This document shows positions 17,649 through 26,787 of a stretch of 64,000 nucleotides of DNA, piece after piece. The stretch is from NCBI GenBank assembly GCA_046199005.1, contig CP176050.1:992001-1056000 (forward strand), in the 5' to 3' direction. Origin of the DNA: Ascidiimonas sp046199005 (GTDB taxonomy: Bacteria > Bacteroidota > Bacteroidia > Flavobacteriales > Flavobacteriaceae). A program made the translations under genes and the position numbers. Each line of letters opens with the position of its first letter. The first letter of the stretch is position 1. The notes beneath the pieces were generated by a model. It was not told where the DNA came from. It made no database searches and worked only from the letters and a program-made list of their open reading frames with translations.

Positions 17649-17674
17649 TTAGTGATTTTATAAATTTAAAAGCG

Positions 17675-18913
17675 TTGAAACTTCTCCTCGAATTACCAGA
17701 AAAAAAACTGCACGCAAATATCGCCATTACGGGTTCTAAAAGCGAAAGTAACAGATTATTACTTTTACAGGCTTTCTTTAAAGAACTTGAAATTTCCAAT
17801 CTTTCAAATTCAGACGATACGCGGTTAATGCAAGAGGCATTAAATTCAAAAGAAAAGGTGGTAGATATTCACCATGCCGGAACAGCTATGCGTTTTTTGA
17901 CCTCATATTTTGCAGTAAAGGAGGGGAGAGAAGTGGTGCTCACCGGGTCCAAAAGAATGCAGGAGCGCCCCGTAAAGATACTGGTAGACGCCTTAAGGTC
18001 TTTAGGCGCAGCGATCTCTTATGTAAACAAAGAAGGATATCCGCCACTGCAAATAAGAGGAAAAAAACTAACAAAAAAAGAAGTAACCGTTAAAGCTAAT
18101 GTCAGCAGTCAATACCTTTCTTCTCTGCTGTTAATTGGGAGCTATCTTGACGGAGGTATTCAGCTAAATCTTGAAGGAGAGATCACTTCCCTTCCGTACC
18201 TTAAAATGACCATGGCTCTTCTTGAAGAGATAGGCGTTTCCTGCGACTTCAAAAATAACAGTATTCGTGTAACGCCTCCAAAAAATGTCGAGAAAAAGAA
18301 ACTAGTGGTTGAATCTGACTGGAGTTCTGCTTCTTATTTTTATAGCCTGGCTGCGTTAGCAGATGAAGCAAATATAACCTTGAGCAGCTATAAGCAACAC
18401 AGTTTGCAAGGCGACCGTATTCTAGCTAAAATTTATCGCTTTTTTGGAGTTGAAACCGTGTTTGAAGGTGAACAGATGACACTTACTAAGGTGCCTGACA
18501 AAGTAGCGCAAAAAGGAACTTTACTCAGTTTAGACCTTACAGAAGCACCTGATATTGCTCAAACCATCGCAGTAAGCTGCTTCGGGGCCGGATTTGGTTG
18601 TCATCTATCCGGGCTTCACACCTTGAAAATCAAAGAGACAGACAGACTTGTAGCACTGGAAACTGAGTTAGGAAAATTAGGCGCTCAAATTAGGGTGACC
18701 GATAAAGAGTTGTTTTTGGAGCCATCGGAAAAAATTAATTCTCACGTAGCTATAGATACCTATCACGATCATAGAATGGCGATGGCATTTGCACCTTTAG
18801 CATTAAAAACTGCAATCGTAATAAATGAAGCAGAGGTGGTGTCAAAATCATATCCGGATTTCTGGAAAGATATGACATTAACCGGCATGAAAATAGAAAC
18901 TTTAAATGCCTGA
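17675..18913 (+). CDS. aroA: 3-phosphoshikimate 1-carboxyvinyltransferase (EPSP synthase)
   Basis: AroA joins shikimate-3-phosphate and PEP in the shikimate pathway. The 412-residue protein has GSKSESNRLLLL for substrate binding, GTAMRFLTSYFA, ERPVKILVDALRSLGA, the ETDRL motif in KIKETDRLVALE and DHRMAMAFAPLAL near the C-terminus. It starts at TTG; no ATG lies suitably upstream and the residues after TTG match the family start. It is apart from the aromatic operon, as is common. Confidence 0.95.
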   Translation: MKLLLELPEKKLHANIAITGSKSESNRLLLLQAFFKELEISNLSNSDDTRLMQEALNSKEKVVDIHHAGTAMRFLTSYFAVKEGREVVLTGSKRMQERPVKILVDALRSLGAAISYVNKEGYPPLQIRGKKLTKKEVTVKANVSSQYLSSLLLIGSYLDGGIQLNLEGEITSLPYLKMTMALLEEIGVSCDFKNNSIRVTPPKNVEKKKLVVESDWSSASYFYSLAALADEANITLSSYKQHSLQGDRILAKIYRFFGVETVFEGEQMTLTKVPDKVAQKGTLLSLDLTEAPDIAQTIAVSCFGAGFGCHLSGLHTLKIKETDRLVALETELGKLGAQIRVTDKELFLEPSEKINSHVAIDTYHDHRMAMAFAPLALKTAIVINEAEVVSKSYPDFWKDMTLTGMKIETLNA

Positions 18914-18945
18914 TGTTAACTTTCAAGAAATAAACATGTAATTAC

Positions 18946-18977
18946 TTGACAACCCCCCTCATAGGGTTGTATATTTG
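18946..18977 (+). promoter_or_regulatory. Strong Bacteroidota-type promoter of queA
   Basis: TTGAC (18946-18950) and TATATTTG (18970-18977) match the -33 TTG and -7 TAnnTTTG elements with 21 bp between TTG and the -7 box. Transcription would start near 18983, some 20 bp before the queA ATG. It is the clearest promoter in the window. Confidence 0.8.
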
Positions 18978-19003
18978 CACCCTTATAAAAAGAAGAAACT
19001 TTC

Positions 19004-20053
19004 ATGAAATTATCACACTTCAATTTTGAACTTCCAAAAGAATTATTAGCAGAGTACCCGGCAGAAAACAGAGATGAAGCCCGTCTTATGGTCGTACATC
19101 GCGAAACTGGTGCTATTGAGCACAAACTCTTTAAAGATGTTATTGACTACTTTGAAGAAGGAGATGTTATGGTGTTGAACAATACTAAAGTATTTCCTGC
19201 TCGGCTTTATGGTAACAAAGAGAAGACAGGTGCGAGAATTGAGGTTTTTTTATTGAGAGAATTGAATGCAGAACAACGACTATGGGATGTTTTGGTAGAT
19301 CCTGCACGTAAAATACGTATCGGTAATAAATTGTATTTCGGGGAAGATGAAAGCCTGGTTGCAGAAGTTATAGACAATACAACTTCTCGCGGTAGAACAC
19401 TGCGCTTTCTCTATGATGATTCTTATGAAGAATTCAGAAGAAAGCTTAAAGAGTTGGGAGAAACTCCATTACCCAAGTATATCAAAAGAGATGTAGAGCC
19501 TGAGGACGAAGAACGATATCAAACCATTTACGCAAAGCATGAGGGAGCTGTCGCAGCGCCTACTGCGGGTCTTCATTTTTCAAAACATCTCCTAAAAAGA
19601 CTTGAAATAAAAGGTATCGATTTTGCAGAAGTTACTTTGCACGTAGGGCTTGGTACTTTTAATCCTGTTGAGGTTGAAGATCTTTCAAAACACAAAATGG
19701 ATAGTGAAGAGCTTACTATTGAAGAAAAAGCTTGTGATATTGTAAACAACGCGAAAGATAAGAAAAGAAGAGTCTGTGCGGTAGGTACCACTGTTATCAG
19801 AGCGCTGGAAAGTTCTGTTTCTTCAGAACATACGTTAAATCCGTTTCAAGGCTGGACGAATAAGTTTATTTTTCCACCATACGAGTTTAGCATTGCCAAT
19901 GCAATGATCACTAACTTTCACACACCAAAATCTACCTTGCTAATGATGGTGTCTGCTTTTGCGGGTCACGATCTCATTAAAAAGGCATACGATGAAGCAG
20001 TAAAAGAAAAGTATAAGTTTTATACGTACGGAGATGCGATGCTGATCATCTAA
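19004..20053 (+). CDS. queA: S-adenosylmethionine:tRNA ribosyltransferase-isomerase
   Basis: QueA transfers and isomerises the ribosyl part of AdoMet onto preQ1 in tRNA, forming epoxyqueuosine. The 349-residue protein starts MKLSHFNFELPKELLAEYPA. It shows the family motifs VLNNTKVFPARL, EGAVAAPTAGLHFS, LHVGLGTFNPVE and MITNFHTPKSTLLMMVSAFAG. It has its own strong promoter and a strong terminator, so it is probably a single-gene transcript, with rlmN beginning just after. Confidence 0.97.
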   Translation: MKLSHFNFELPKELLAEYPAENRDEARLMVVHRETGAIEHKLFKDVIDYFEEGDVMVLNNTKVFPARLYGNKEKTGARIEVFLLRELNAEQRLWDVLVDPARKIRIGNKLYFGEDESLVAEVIDNTTSRGRTLRFLYDDSYEEFRRKLKELGETPLPKYIKRDVEPEDEERYQTIYAKHEGAVAAPTAGLHFSKHLLKRLEIKGIDFAEVTLHVGLGTFNPVEVEDLSKHKMDSEELTIEEKACDIVNNAKDKKRRVCAVGTTVIRALESSVSSEHTLNPFQGWTNKFIFPPYEFSIANAMITNFHTPKSTLLMMVSAFAGHDLIKKAYDEAVKEKYKFYTYGDAMLII

Positions 20054-20060
20054 CAAATTA

Positions 20061-20088
20061 AAATCCTGCATCATGCAGGATTTTTTTT
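20061..20088 (+). terminator. Terminator of queA
   Basis: AAATCCTGCA and TGCAGGATTT form a perfect 10-bp stem around TCA, followed by more T residues (eight T in a row in all). Confidence 0.92.
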
Positions 20089-20114
20089 AGCCTCTATACA
20101 ACAAGTTCACTTTC

Positions 20115-21155
20115 ATGCAGCCAAAGAAAAAAGACATAAGAGCACTCACCAAAGAACAATTGCGGGATTTTTTTGTTCAAAATGGAGATCAGGCTTTTCG
20201 AGGCAATCAGGTATATGAGTGGTTATGGAAAAAAGCTGCATACTCTTTTGACGAAATGACCAATCTGTCCAAAGAAACCCGAAATACGCTGGAGGAGAAT
20301 TTTGTAATTAATCATATTAAAGTAGACCGTATGCAGCGAAGCAAAGACGGTACTATAAAAAATGCGGTTCAATTGCACGATGGGCTCATTGTTGAGTCGG
20401 TTCTTATACCTACAGATAAAAGAACGACCGCTTGTGTTTCCAGCCAGGTAGGTTGTAGTCTCGACTGCAAATTTTGCGCTACTGCAAAACTCAAACGAAT
20501 GCGTAACCTAAATCCCGATGAAATCTACGATCAGGTAGTGGCAATAGACAATGAAAGCCGTTTGTATTACGACAGACCACTTACCAATATTGTTTTTATG
20601 GGTATGGGCGAACCTTTAATGAATTACAATAACCTGATAAAGGCGATCGATAAGATCACTGCTCCGGAAGGGCTTGGGATGTCTCCTCGTCGTATTACGG
20701 TCTCTACTTCGGGCGTGCCAAAGATGATCAAAAAGCTCGCAGACGATAAGGTACGATTTAAATTGGCGGTTTCTTTGCATTCTGCCATTGACGAAGTGCG
20801 TACTGAAATCATGCCCTTTAACGAACATTTTCCATTAAAAGATCTGAGAGAAGCACTGGAATACTGGTACAAACATACTGGTAGTAGAATCACCTATGAA
20901 TATGTGGTATGGAAGGGAATCAACGATCAGAAAAAAGATGTCGATGCCTTGATCAGATTCTGCAAATTTGCGCCTTCAAAAGTGAATATCATAGAATATA
21001 ACCCCATTGATGACGGTCAGTTTCAACAAGCGAACGACGATGCATTGGATATGTACAAAGAGCTGTTGGAGAAAAATAATATTACGGTCACCATAAGAAG
21101 ATCAAGAGGAAAAGATATTGACGCAGCCTGCGGGCAGTTGGCAAACAAATCTTAA
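20115..21155 (+). CDS. rlmN: 23S rRNA (adenine-2503-C2) methyltransferase
   Basis: This radical SAM enzyme methylates A2503 of 23S rRNA and A37 of some tRNAs. The cluster-binding CxxxCxxC is seen in GCSLDCKFCATAKL. MGMGEPLMNYNN and SPRRITVSTSG are typical of the family. The C-terminal Cys that forms the methylene transfer intermediate is in DIDAACGQLA. The 346-residue length is normal. No promoter was clearly found, so read-through past the queA terminator or a weak local promoter is possible. Confidence 0.97.
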   Translation: MQPKKKDIRALTKEQLRDFFVQNGDQAFRGNQVYEWLWKKAAYSFDEMTNLSKETRNTLEENFVINHIKVDRMQRSKDGTIKNAVQLHDGLIVESVLIPTDKRTTACVSSQVGCSLDCKFCATAKLKRMRNLNPDEIYDQVVAIDNESRLYYDRPLTNIVFMGMGEPLMNYNNLIKAIDKITAPEGLGMSPRRITVSTSGVPKMIKKLADDKVRFKLAVSLHSAIDEVRTEIMPFNEHFPLKDLREALEYWYKHTGSRITYEYVVWKGINDQKKDVDALIRFCKFAPSKVNIIEYNPIDDGQFQQANDDALDMYKELLEKNNITVTIRRSRGKDIDAACGQLANKS

Positions 21156-21212
21156 AGCTCTGATACAGCGCAATTATTCTATAAGGATATAGGTAAACTA
21201 TGCCTGAAACCT

Positions 21213-21220
21213 TATCTTTG
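21213..21220 (+). promoter_or_regulatory. Candidate -7 element of the polyprenyl synthase gene
   Basis: TATCTTTG is a perfect TAnnTTTG match, 8 bp before the ATG. No clear -33 element is present and the leader would be very short. Confidence 0.4.
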
Positions 21221-21228
21221 ATTTTCTT

Positions 21229-22206
21229 ATGAAAGTCGTAGCGCAGATTAAAACACCTATCTATGAGGAGATGGAGCTTTTTGAAAAAAAGTTCTACGAA
21301 TCGATGTCTTCAAATGTAGCACTACTCAATAGAATTACTCATTTTATCGTAAATAGAAAAGGGAAACAAATGCGGCCTATGTTTGTTTTTCTGGTAGCAA
21401 AGATGGTCTCTGACGGTAAAGTTAATGAACGTACCTACCGGGGCGCATCGGTCATAGAGTTGATTCATACTGCAACACTCGTACATGACGATGTTGTGGA
21501 CGATAGCAATCGGCGAAGAGGTTTCTTCTCTATCAATGCCCTGTGGAAAAATAAGATTGCCGTATTGGTCGGTGATTATTTGTTATCAAAAGGTTTGTTA
21601 TTGTCTATTGATTACGGTGATTTTGACTTGCTGGAAATAATTTCTGTTGCCGTGAGGGAAATGAGTGAAGGTGAACTCCTGCAAATTGAGAAAGCACGTA
21701 ATCTTGACATCACAGAAGACGTGTACTATGAGATCATTCGACAAAAAACAGCTACACTTATCGCTTCATGTTGTGCGCTGGGCGCATGTTCGGTAAACAA
21801 GAACAAAGAAGAAACCGAAAACATGCGAAGGTTTGGAGAGCTTATCGGTATGGCCTTTCAGATTAAAGACGACCTTTTTGATTATACCGACGGACCTATA
21901 GGAAAACCAACGGGTATTGATATTAAAGAACAGAAAATGACGCTTCCGCTGATCTATACCTTAAATTCGGTAACCGCGAAGGATAAAAACTGGTTGATCA
22001 ATTCGGTAAAAAATCACAATAAGAATAAAAAGAGAGTAAAGGAAGTGATCGAATTTGTGAAACAAAACGGGGGTCTTACCTATGCCGAAAAACAAATGAA
22101 GCACTTTCAGCAGGAAGCACTTCAAATATTAAAAAAATATCCTGATTCACCCTACAAAGATTCGCTGGAATTGATGGTAAACTACGTCATCGATCGAAAA
22201 AAATAA
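21229..22206 (+). CDS. Polyprenyl (octaprenyl-type) diphosphate synthase
   Basis: This is a trans-isoprenyl diphosphate synthase of 325 residues that elongates farnesyl diphosphate with isopentenyl units for the side chain of menaquinone. The first Asp-rich motif is in LVHDDVVDDSNRRRG and the second in IKDDLFDYTDGPIGKPTG. Also visible are GKQMRPMFVFLVA and VLVGDYLLSKGLLL. The residues upstream of the first motif that set chain length cannot be interpreted with confidence, so the exact product is open. It is probably an IspB-type enzyme. Confidence 0.93.
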   Translation: MKVVAQIKTPIYEEMELFEKKFYESMSSNVALLNRITHFIVNRKGKQMRPMFVFLVAKMVSDGKVNERTYRGASVIELIHTATLVHDDVVDDSNRRRGFFSINALWKNKIAVLVGDYLLSKGLLLSIDYGDFDLLEIISVAVREMSEGELLQIEKARNLDITEDVYYEIIRQKTATLIASCCALGACSVNKNKEETENMRRFGELIGMAFQIKDDLFDYTDGPIGKPTGIDIKEQKMTLPLIYTLNSVTAKDKNWLINSVKNHNKNKKRVKEVIEFVKQNGGLTYAEKQMKHFQQEALQILKKYPDSPYKDSLELMVNYVIDRKK

Positions 22207-22317
22207 AATTTAATCAGCTGTAAATCAGTTTGTATCTTCTCTGTATCTAAAATAATTAAAGCTTCAGGCAACCTTTTATTCGTAAATTACGTCTATTATA
22301 AAAGAAGGTAAAAAAGG

Positions 22318-22890
22318 ATGTTGCGTTTGAAGGTAATTCAACTCTATAAAAGCGAAGATAATCTCATTAAACGAGCGATACAACAAAATCGTGATGCACA
22401 ACGTGTTTTGTATGACAGATATGTTTCGAAAATGTTGGGAGTGTGCCGGCAGTATATCAGAGATCTTCACTATGCAGAAGATTGTATGATCTCGGGTTTT
22501 GCCAGTGTTTTTAAAAATCTTCCAAGCTATAGAAATGAAGGCAGTTTTGAAGGTTGGATACGCCGAATAATGATTAGAGAATGTATCTCTTTTTTAAGGG
22601 CACAAAAAAATATTGAATTTTCGGTAGACGAATTTACGCCTTCCGAGACCCCGTTCGTACTTCCGGAAAATTCTTTAAGTATGAATGAAATACAGGAGCT
22701 GATAGATAAGTTGCCAGACGGTTATCGTATAGTGTTTAATATGTTCGCCATTGAAGGTTACAAACACGCAGAAATAGCAGAGATGTTGAGTATTGATGTC
22801 AACACCTCCAAATCACAACTCTTTAAAGCGCGAAAATATTTGCAAAAGAATTATGCGCAACTAAACGTATTACAAAATGGAACGTCATAA
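22318..22890 (+). CDS. ECF-type RNA polymerase sigma factor
   Basis: The 190-residue protein has region 2 (AQRVLYDRYVSKMLGVCRQYI, then FEGWIRRIMIRECISFLR) and region 4 (LPDGYRIVFNMFAIEGYKHAEIAEML), the usual two-domain ECF layout. The spacer helix region is short. Its 3' end overlaps the following gene by 14 bp, and that gene has an N-terminal cytoplasmic part and a membrane segment. The two therefore look like a sigma/anti-sigma pair. The signal and target genes are unknown; the outer-membrane protein behind them could be one target. Confidence 0.9.
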   Translation: MLRLKVIQLYKSEDNLIKRAIQQNRDAQRVLYDRYVSKMLGVCRQYIRDLHYAEDCMISGFASVFKNLPSYRNEGSFEGWIRRIMIRECISFLRAQKNIEFSVDEFTPSETPFVLPENSLSMNEIQELIDKLPDGYRIVFNMFAIEGYKHAEIAEMLSIDVNTSKSQLFKARKYLQKNYAQLNVLQNGTS

Positions 22891-23650
22891 AGTGGAAAAT
22901 GAAATAAGAGAAAAACTGGGTAATCGTGAGATCAAACCTTCAGACGATTCCTGGTCAAGATTAGAGGCGTTGCTTCCGGAAGCACCTGTAAAACCAAGAA
23001 CATCGAAGCATTGGTTCTGGCTCGCGGCAGCGGCCGTTATTGCAGTCGTTTTTATGGTTAACTATCTTTACAAAAGAGATTCTGGAAAGCTTCCGGCAAA
23101 CGAAATTCCTTTAGTAGAATCGCAAAATGAGGACAAACCAGTCCTTTTAAAGGAAAATACAACCAATGCGAACACACAAAAAGAAATACCTGCCCAGGTT
23201 GCAGCTTTTGGTAACGAAAATCAGTCCGAAAAAAAATCGGTCCAAAAAACAATAGTAGTCAACACAACTAAAAGTAAAACGCAAACAGCTATTACTGAGA
23301 GTTCAAGGGAACGTATAAAAGACACCTCGGTTGTGCCAAAAAGCACCTTTGAAAATACACAAAAGCAAGACGATGCTGCAGCGGTAGCCATTTACGAAGA
23401 AGCGAAACGTATTCAGGAATTGAACGGGGCGGTGACAGAAGAGGCGATAGATAACTTAATACTGAATGCGCAGCGTAAATTAAAGCTTACGAAAGCATTA
23501 GAAAGCAACAGTACTTCTCAGGAAGCTCTGGCGTTGTTGGAGGATGTTGAAGAAGAGTTGGACGAGACATTCAGAGACAAAGTATTCGAATTGTTAAAAC
23601 AAGGAATGGTAAAAGTAAAAACAGCTGTAGTAGACCGTAATAAGCAGTAA
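22877..23650 (+). CDS. Probable membrane anti-sigma factor
   Basis: This protein of 257 residues has a cytoplasmic N-terminus (NEIREKLGNREIKPSDDSWSRL). One transmembrane helix lies at residues 45-63 (WFWLAAAAVIAVVFMVNYLY). A long periplasmic part rich in Lys, Glu, Gln and Asn ends in a predicted coiled helix (LALLEDVEEELDETFRDKVFELL). The N-terminal pattern is common in anti-sigma proteins next to ECF factors in Bacteroidota. It overlaps the sigma gene by 14 bp, so translation is coupled. No classical zinc motif is present, so the assignment rests on topology and position. Confidence 0.7.
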   Translation: MERHKVENEIREKLGNREIKPSDDSWSRLEALLPEAPVKPRTSKHWFWLAAAAVIAVVFMVNYLYKRDSGKLPANEIPLVESQNEDKPVLLKENTTNANTQKEIPAQVAAFGNENQSEKKSVQKTIVVNTTKSKTQTAITESSRERIKDTSVVPKSTFENTQKQDDAAAVAIYEEAKRIQELNGAVTEEAIDNLILNAQRKLKLTKALESNSTSQEALALLEDVEEELDETFRDKVFELLKQGMVKVKTAVVDRNKQ

Positions 23651-23689
23651 ATTAATCAATAAGATTCATCAATTTTAAATCATCAGAAA

Positions 23690-24709
23690 ATGAAACAGTT
23701 ATCCATAGTAGTTGTTTTACTGGCACTTCTATTTTCTAATTTGAGTAAAGGGCAATCCTCCGAGACTTTAGAAAAGATCAAAATGCTGGAAAACAAAATC
23801 ACTAGCATCACCAAAGAAGAGAGAGAAGCCTTGAAGCAAGAGGTTAAAGGCATTAATCAAAGACTTGAAGCCGGAGAATTAACAGAAGAAGAGGCGCAAA
23901 GGCTAAAAGAAGTAGCGGCAGAGAAAAGAGTGGTAAATATTGACGTTCGAACGGCCAAACTCAAAGATGAGATTGCCAGCCTTAAGAAACAAACGGACGA
24001 TGATGAGTTTTTCACCGAAGACGAAGATCACTATTATATGCGATTTCGCAAAAAGCGAAAAAAGGAGTACAGAGGCCGGACGGATTCCCAATTGGTGTTA
24101 GCCGTAGGTTTTAATAATGTGATTGCCGAAGGCAGGTCTTTTGACGATTCCAATTATAAATTTGGAGGCTCCCGTTTTCTGGAAATAGGATGGGCCTGGA
24201 GAACCCCTTTGTTTCCCGCATCTAATTTTGTGCGATTTAGGTATGGTCTTTCCATTCAGGTTAATAATTTAAAACCAACAGACAACCGAATTTTTGTAGA
24301 TGAGAATGGGCAAACCACCTTAGAAACGTTTCCGTTAGATCTTGATAAATCAAAATTGAAGTTAACTAATTTAGTAGTGCCTATTCATTTTGAATTTGGT
24401 CCTACTAGAACTTATAAAGGTGAAAACTACCGATATTCTATTCGCAGAAAGTTTAAGATTGGTTTAGGAGGATATGCAGGATTTAACATCGGCACACGAC
24501 AAAAACTGAAATACGATGAAGGCGGAGAACGTATCAAAGAAAAGATTAAAGGTGATTTTAACACCAGTGACCTGGTTTATGGGGTGAGTGGCTATCTTTC
24601 CTGGGGATCTACCGGTTTGTATGTGAAATACGATCTCTCTCCTATATTTGACGATAATCAACCCAAACAAAGAAATATTTCTTTAGGAGTACGGTTTGAT
24701 ATGGATTAA
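23690..24709 (+). CDS. Secreted protein with coiled-coil N-terminus and outer-membrane barrel-like C-terminus
   Basis: The 339-residue protein has a signal peptide ending near LSKGQ. A Glu/Lys-rich coiled coil follows (residues 25-105, KIMEL-type heptads such as KIKMLENKITSITKEEREAL). From DSQLVLAVGFNNVIAEG the sequence alternates like a beta-barrel and ends NISLGVRFDMD. It follows the sigma/anti-sigma pair by 39 bp and is probably in the same operon, perhaps as a target or sensor of envelope state. No family was recognised with certainty. Confidence 0.65.
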   Translation: MKQLSIVVVLLALLFSNLSKGQSSETLEKIKMLENKITSITKEEREALKQEVKGINQRLEAGELTEEEAQRLKEVAAEKRVVNIDVRTAKLKDEIASLKKQTDDDEFFTEDEDHYYMRFRKKRKKEYRGRTDSQLVLAVGFNNVIAEGRSFDDSNYKFGGSRFLEIGWAWRTPLFPASNFVRFRYGLSIQVNNLKPTDNRIFVDENGQTTLETFPLDLDKSKLKLTNLVVPIHFEFGPTRTYKGENYRYSIRRKFKIGLGGYAGFNIGTRQKLKYDEGGERIKEKIKGDFNTSDLVYGVSGYLSWGSTGLYVKYDLSPIFDDNQPKQRNISLGVRFDMD

Positions 24710-24825
24710 AGTACTATTGTTCTCATAGTTTGAATTATTTTTACAAAGGAGTTTTATGATGATAAGGCTCCTTTAGTCATTTTCTATATTTTAGTTACTT
24801 TTAACCACATTTTAAATCTGTTTTC

Positions 24826-26781
24826 TTGATCTCAAAATCTACCATAGACAAGGTATATGAAACGGCGCGACTAGAGGAAGTGATCGGTGATTTTGTGCAG
24901 CTTAAAAAATCAGGAAGTAACTTTAAAGGACTGAGTCCGTTTACCGACGAGCGTACGCCCAGTTTTATGGTTTCTCCAGTAAAACAGATATGGAAGGATT
25001 TTAGCAGCGGTAAAGGAGGAAACGTAGTAGCTTTTTTGATGGAGCACGAACACTTTACCTATCCGGAAGCTATCAAATACCTAGCTAAGAAATACAACAT
25101 TGAAGTAGAAGAGACAGAACAAAGCAACGAAGAAAAAGTAAAAGCCGGAGAACGTGAAAGCATGTACCTGGTCTCTGAATTTGCTAAAAAATATTTCCAG
25201 GAAATACTATGGGAAACCGAAACAGGCAAAGCGATCGCACTGACTTATTTCAAAGAACGGGGATTTACCGATGATACCATCAAAAAATTCGGACTTGGTT
25301 TTTCTCCTGATCAATGGGAGGTATTCACAAAACATGCACTGGAAAAAGGATATCAACTGGAGTATCTTGAAAAAACAGGACTTACTATTGTTAAAGAAGA
25401 AAAACGTTTTGACAGGTTTAAGGGAAGAGTGATGTTTCCCATTCATTCTATGAGTGGCAGAGTTTTGGGTTTTGGGGGTAGGATTTTAAGTAACGATAAA
25501 AAAGCTGCAAAATATTTAAACTCTCCGGAAAGCGATATTTATCACAAAAGCAAGGTGTTATATGGTATTTATTTCGCAAAACAGGCAATAGCTAAAGAGG
25601 ATAATTGTTACCTGGTAGAAGGTTATACAGATGTGATACAATTTCATCAGTCGGGGATTCATAATGTAGTCTCTTCAAGCGGTACGGCTCTCACCCATGA
25701 ACAAATAAGACTCATTAACAGGCTCACTAAGAATGTTACGGTATTATTCGATGGAGATGCTGCCGGCCTCAGAGCGTCTTTAAGAGGTATAGATCTTATT
25801 CTTGAACAGGGGATGAATGTAAAGGTCTGTACATTTCCAGAAGGAGAGGATCCCGATAGTTTTGCTAAAAAAAGTGACTACCAGTCACTGGTACTTTATC
25901 TTCAGGAAAACGCCCGTGATTTTATTCAATTTAAAGCTTCACTTTTATTTGATGAAACACAACACGATCCCATTAAAAAGGCAGAGACTATTCGGGATAT
26001 TGTGAACAGCATCGCAAAGATCCCAGATAGGATCAAACAGGAAATATATGTACAGGAGTGTTCTCGAATTCTGGATATCTCGGAAGAAGTACTTTTTAAT
26101 ACGCTTGCTCAAATTGGCAAAAAAGAAATTACCGATGCGAACAGGAAGTACAAACAACAACAAAAAGCTTTCGAGGTTGTAAAAACGCCATCAGCAGCTA
26201 AAAAAATAGATGTTCAGCATGAGTTAGAGAAAAAAATCATTGAAATACTCATGTTATACGGCAACCGAAAAGAATCTTTTGAAGATTACGTACTCAAAGA
26301 AAATGAAAAAGGTGAATTGGTATTGGAGCCAGAAGTGCATGAGATCAAAGTTTTTGAGAAGCTTTACCTGGAACTGCAGCAAGATGAGATTGAGTTGAGC
26401 GACCCCACATTCAGAAAACTATTTCAGGAAATTGTACAGAGGCTTCAGCAGGACGAAAACTTTAGCATGGAAAATTTCATGAAAGAGATCGATGCTGAAT
26501 TGGCTTCAAGAATTTCTGGTATTTTAATGGAAGAAGAGCGGTACACCTTACATGATTGGGAACGGAATAATATTTTTGTTAAGAAAAAAGAAGCAACCAT
26601 CGCACAACTGGTAAGTGAGACCATTTTAACGCTTCGTTGCTTTCTGATCGAAAAGCGGGTGACACAACTCGGTGAGGATACAAAAGAAAAAAAAGATGGT
26701 AATCATGATATTCTCGAAGAAATCATGAATTACCATCAATTAAAGATATTATTATCTCAAAAACTCAACAGAGTTCTTTAA
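24826..26781 (+). CDS. dnaG: DNA primase, zinc-ligand-free type
   Basis: DnaG makes RNA primers at the replication fork. The 651-residue protein begins at TTG with ISKSTIDKVYETARLEEVIG, the usual family start. The CHC2 fold is recognisable (GLSPFTDERTPSF, then WKDFSSGKGGNVVAF), but all four zinc-ligand positions are replaced, reading Ser, Thr, Asp and Ser. The Toprim motifs YLVEGYTDVI and VLFDGDAAGLRA are intact. The C-terminal helicase-binding part is long and charged. Loss of the zinc ligands also occurs in other Flavobacteria as I recall them. The convergent response regulator ends 6 bp away. Confidence 0.95.
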   Translation: MISKSTIDKVYETARLEEVIGDFVQLKKSGSNFKGLSPFTDERTPSFMVSPVKQIWKDFSSGKGGNVVAFLMEHEHFTYPEAIKYLAKKYNIEVEETEQSNEEKVKAGERESMYLVSEFAKKYFQEILWETETGKAIALTYFKERGFTDDTIKKFGLGFSPDQWEVFTKHALEKGYQLEYLEKTGLTIVKEEKRFDRFKGRVMFPIHSMSGRVLGFGGRILSNDKKAAKYLNSPESDIYHKSKVLYGIYFAKQAIAKEDNCYLVEGYTDVIQFHQSGIHNVVSSSGTALTHEQIRLINRLTKNVTVLFDGDAAGLRASLRGIDLILEQGMNVKVCTFPEGEDPDSFAKKSDYQSLVLYLQENARDFIQFKASLLFDETQHDPIKKAETIRDIVNSIAKIPDRIKQEIYVQECSRILDISEEVLFNTLAQIGKKEITDANRKYKQQQKAFEVVKTPSAAKKIDVQHELEKKIIEILMLYGNRKESFEDYVLKENEKGELVLEPEVHEIKVFEKLYLELQQDEIELSDPTFRKLFQEIVQRLQQDENFSMENFMKEIDAELASRISGILMEEERYTLHDWERNNIFVKKKEATIAQLVSETILTLRCFLIEKRVTQLGEDTKEKKDGNHDILEEIMNYHQLKILLSQKLNRVL

Positions 26782-26787
26782 GTAATT

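Noticed and set aside
24745..24774. Terminator between the barrel-like protein gene and dnaG
   Set aside because: AAAGGAG and CTCCTTT can pair, but the loop is 16 bases and no T run follows. The evidence is too weak to annotate.
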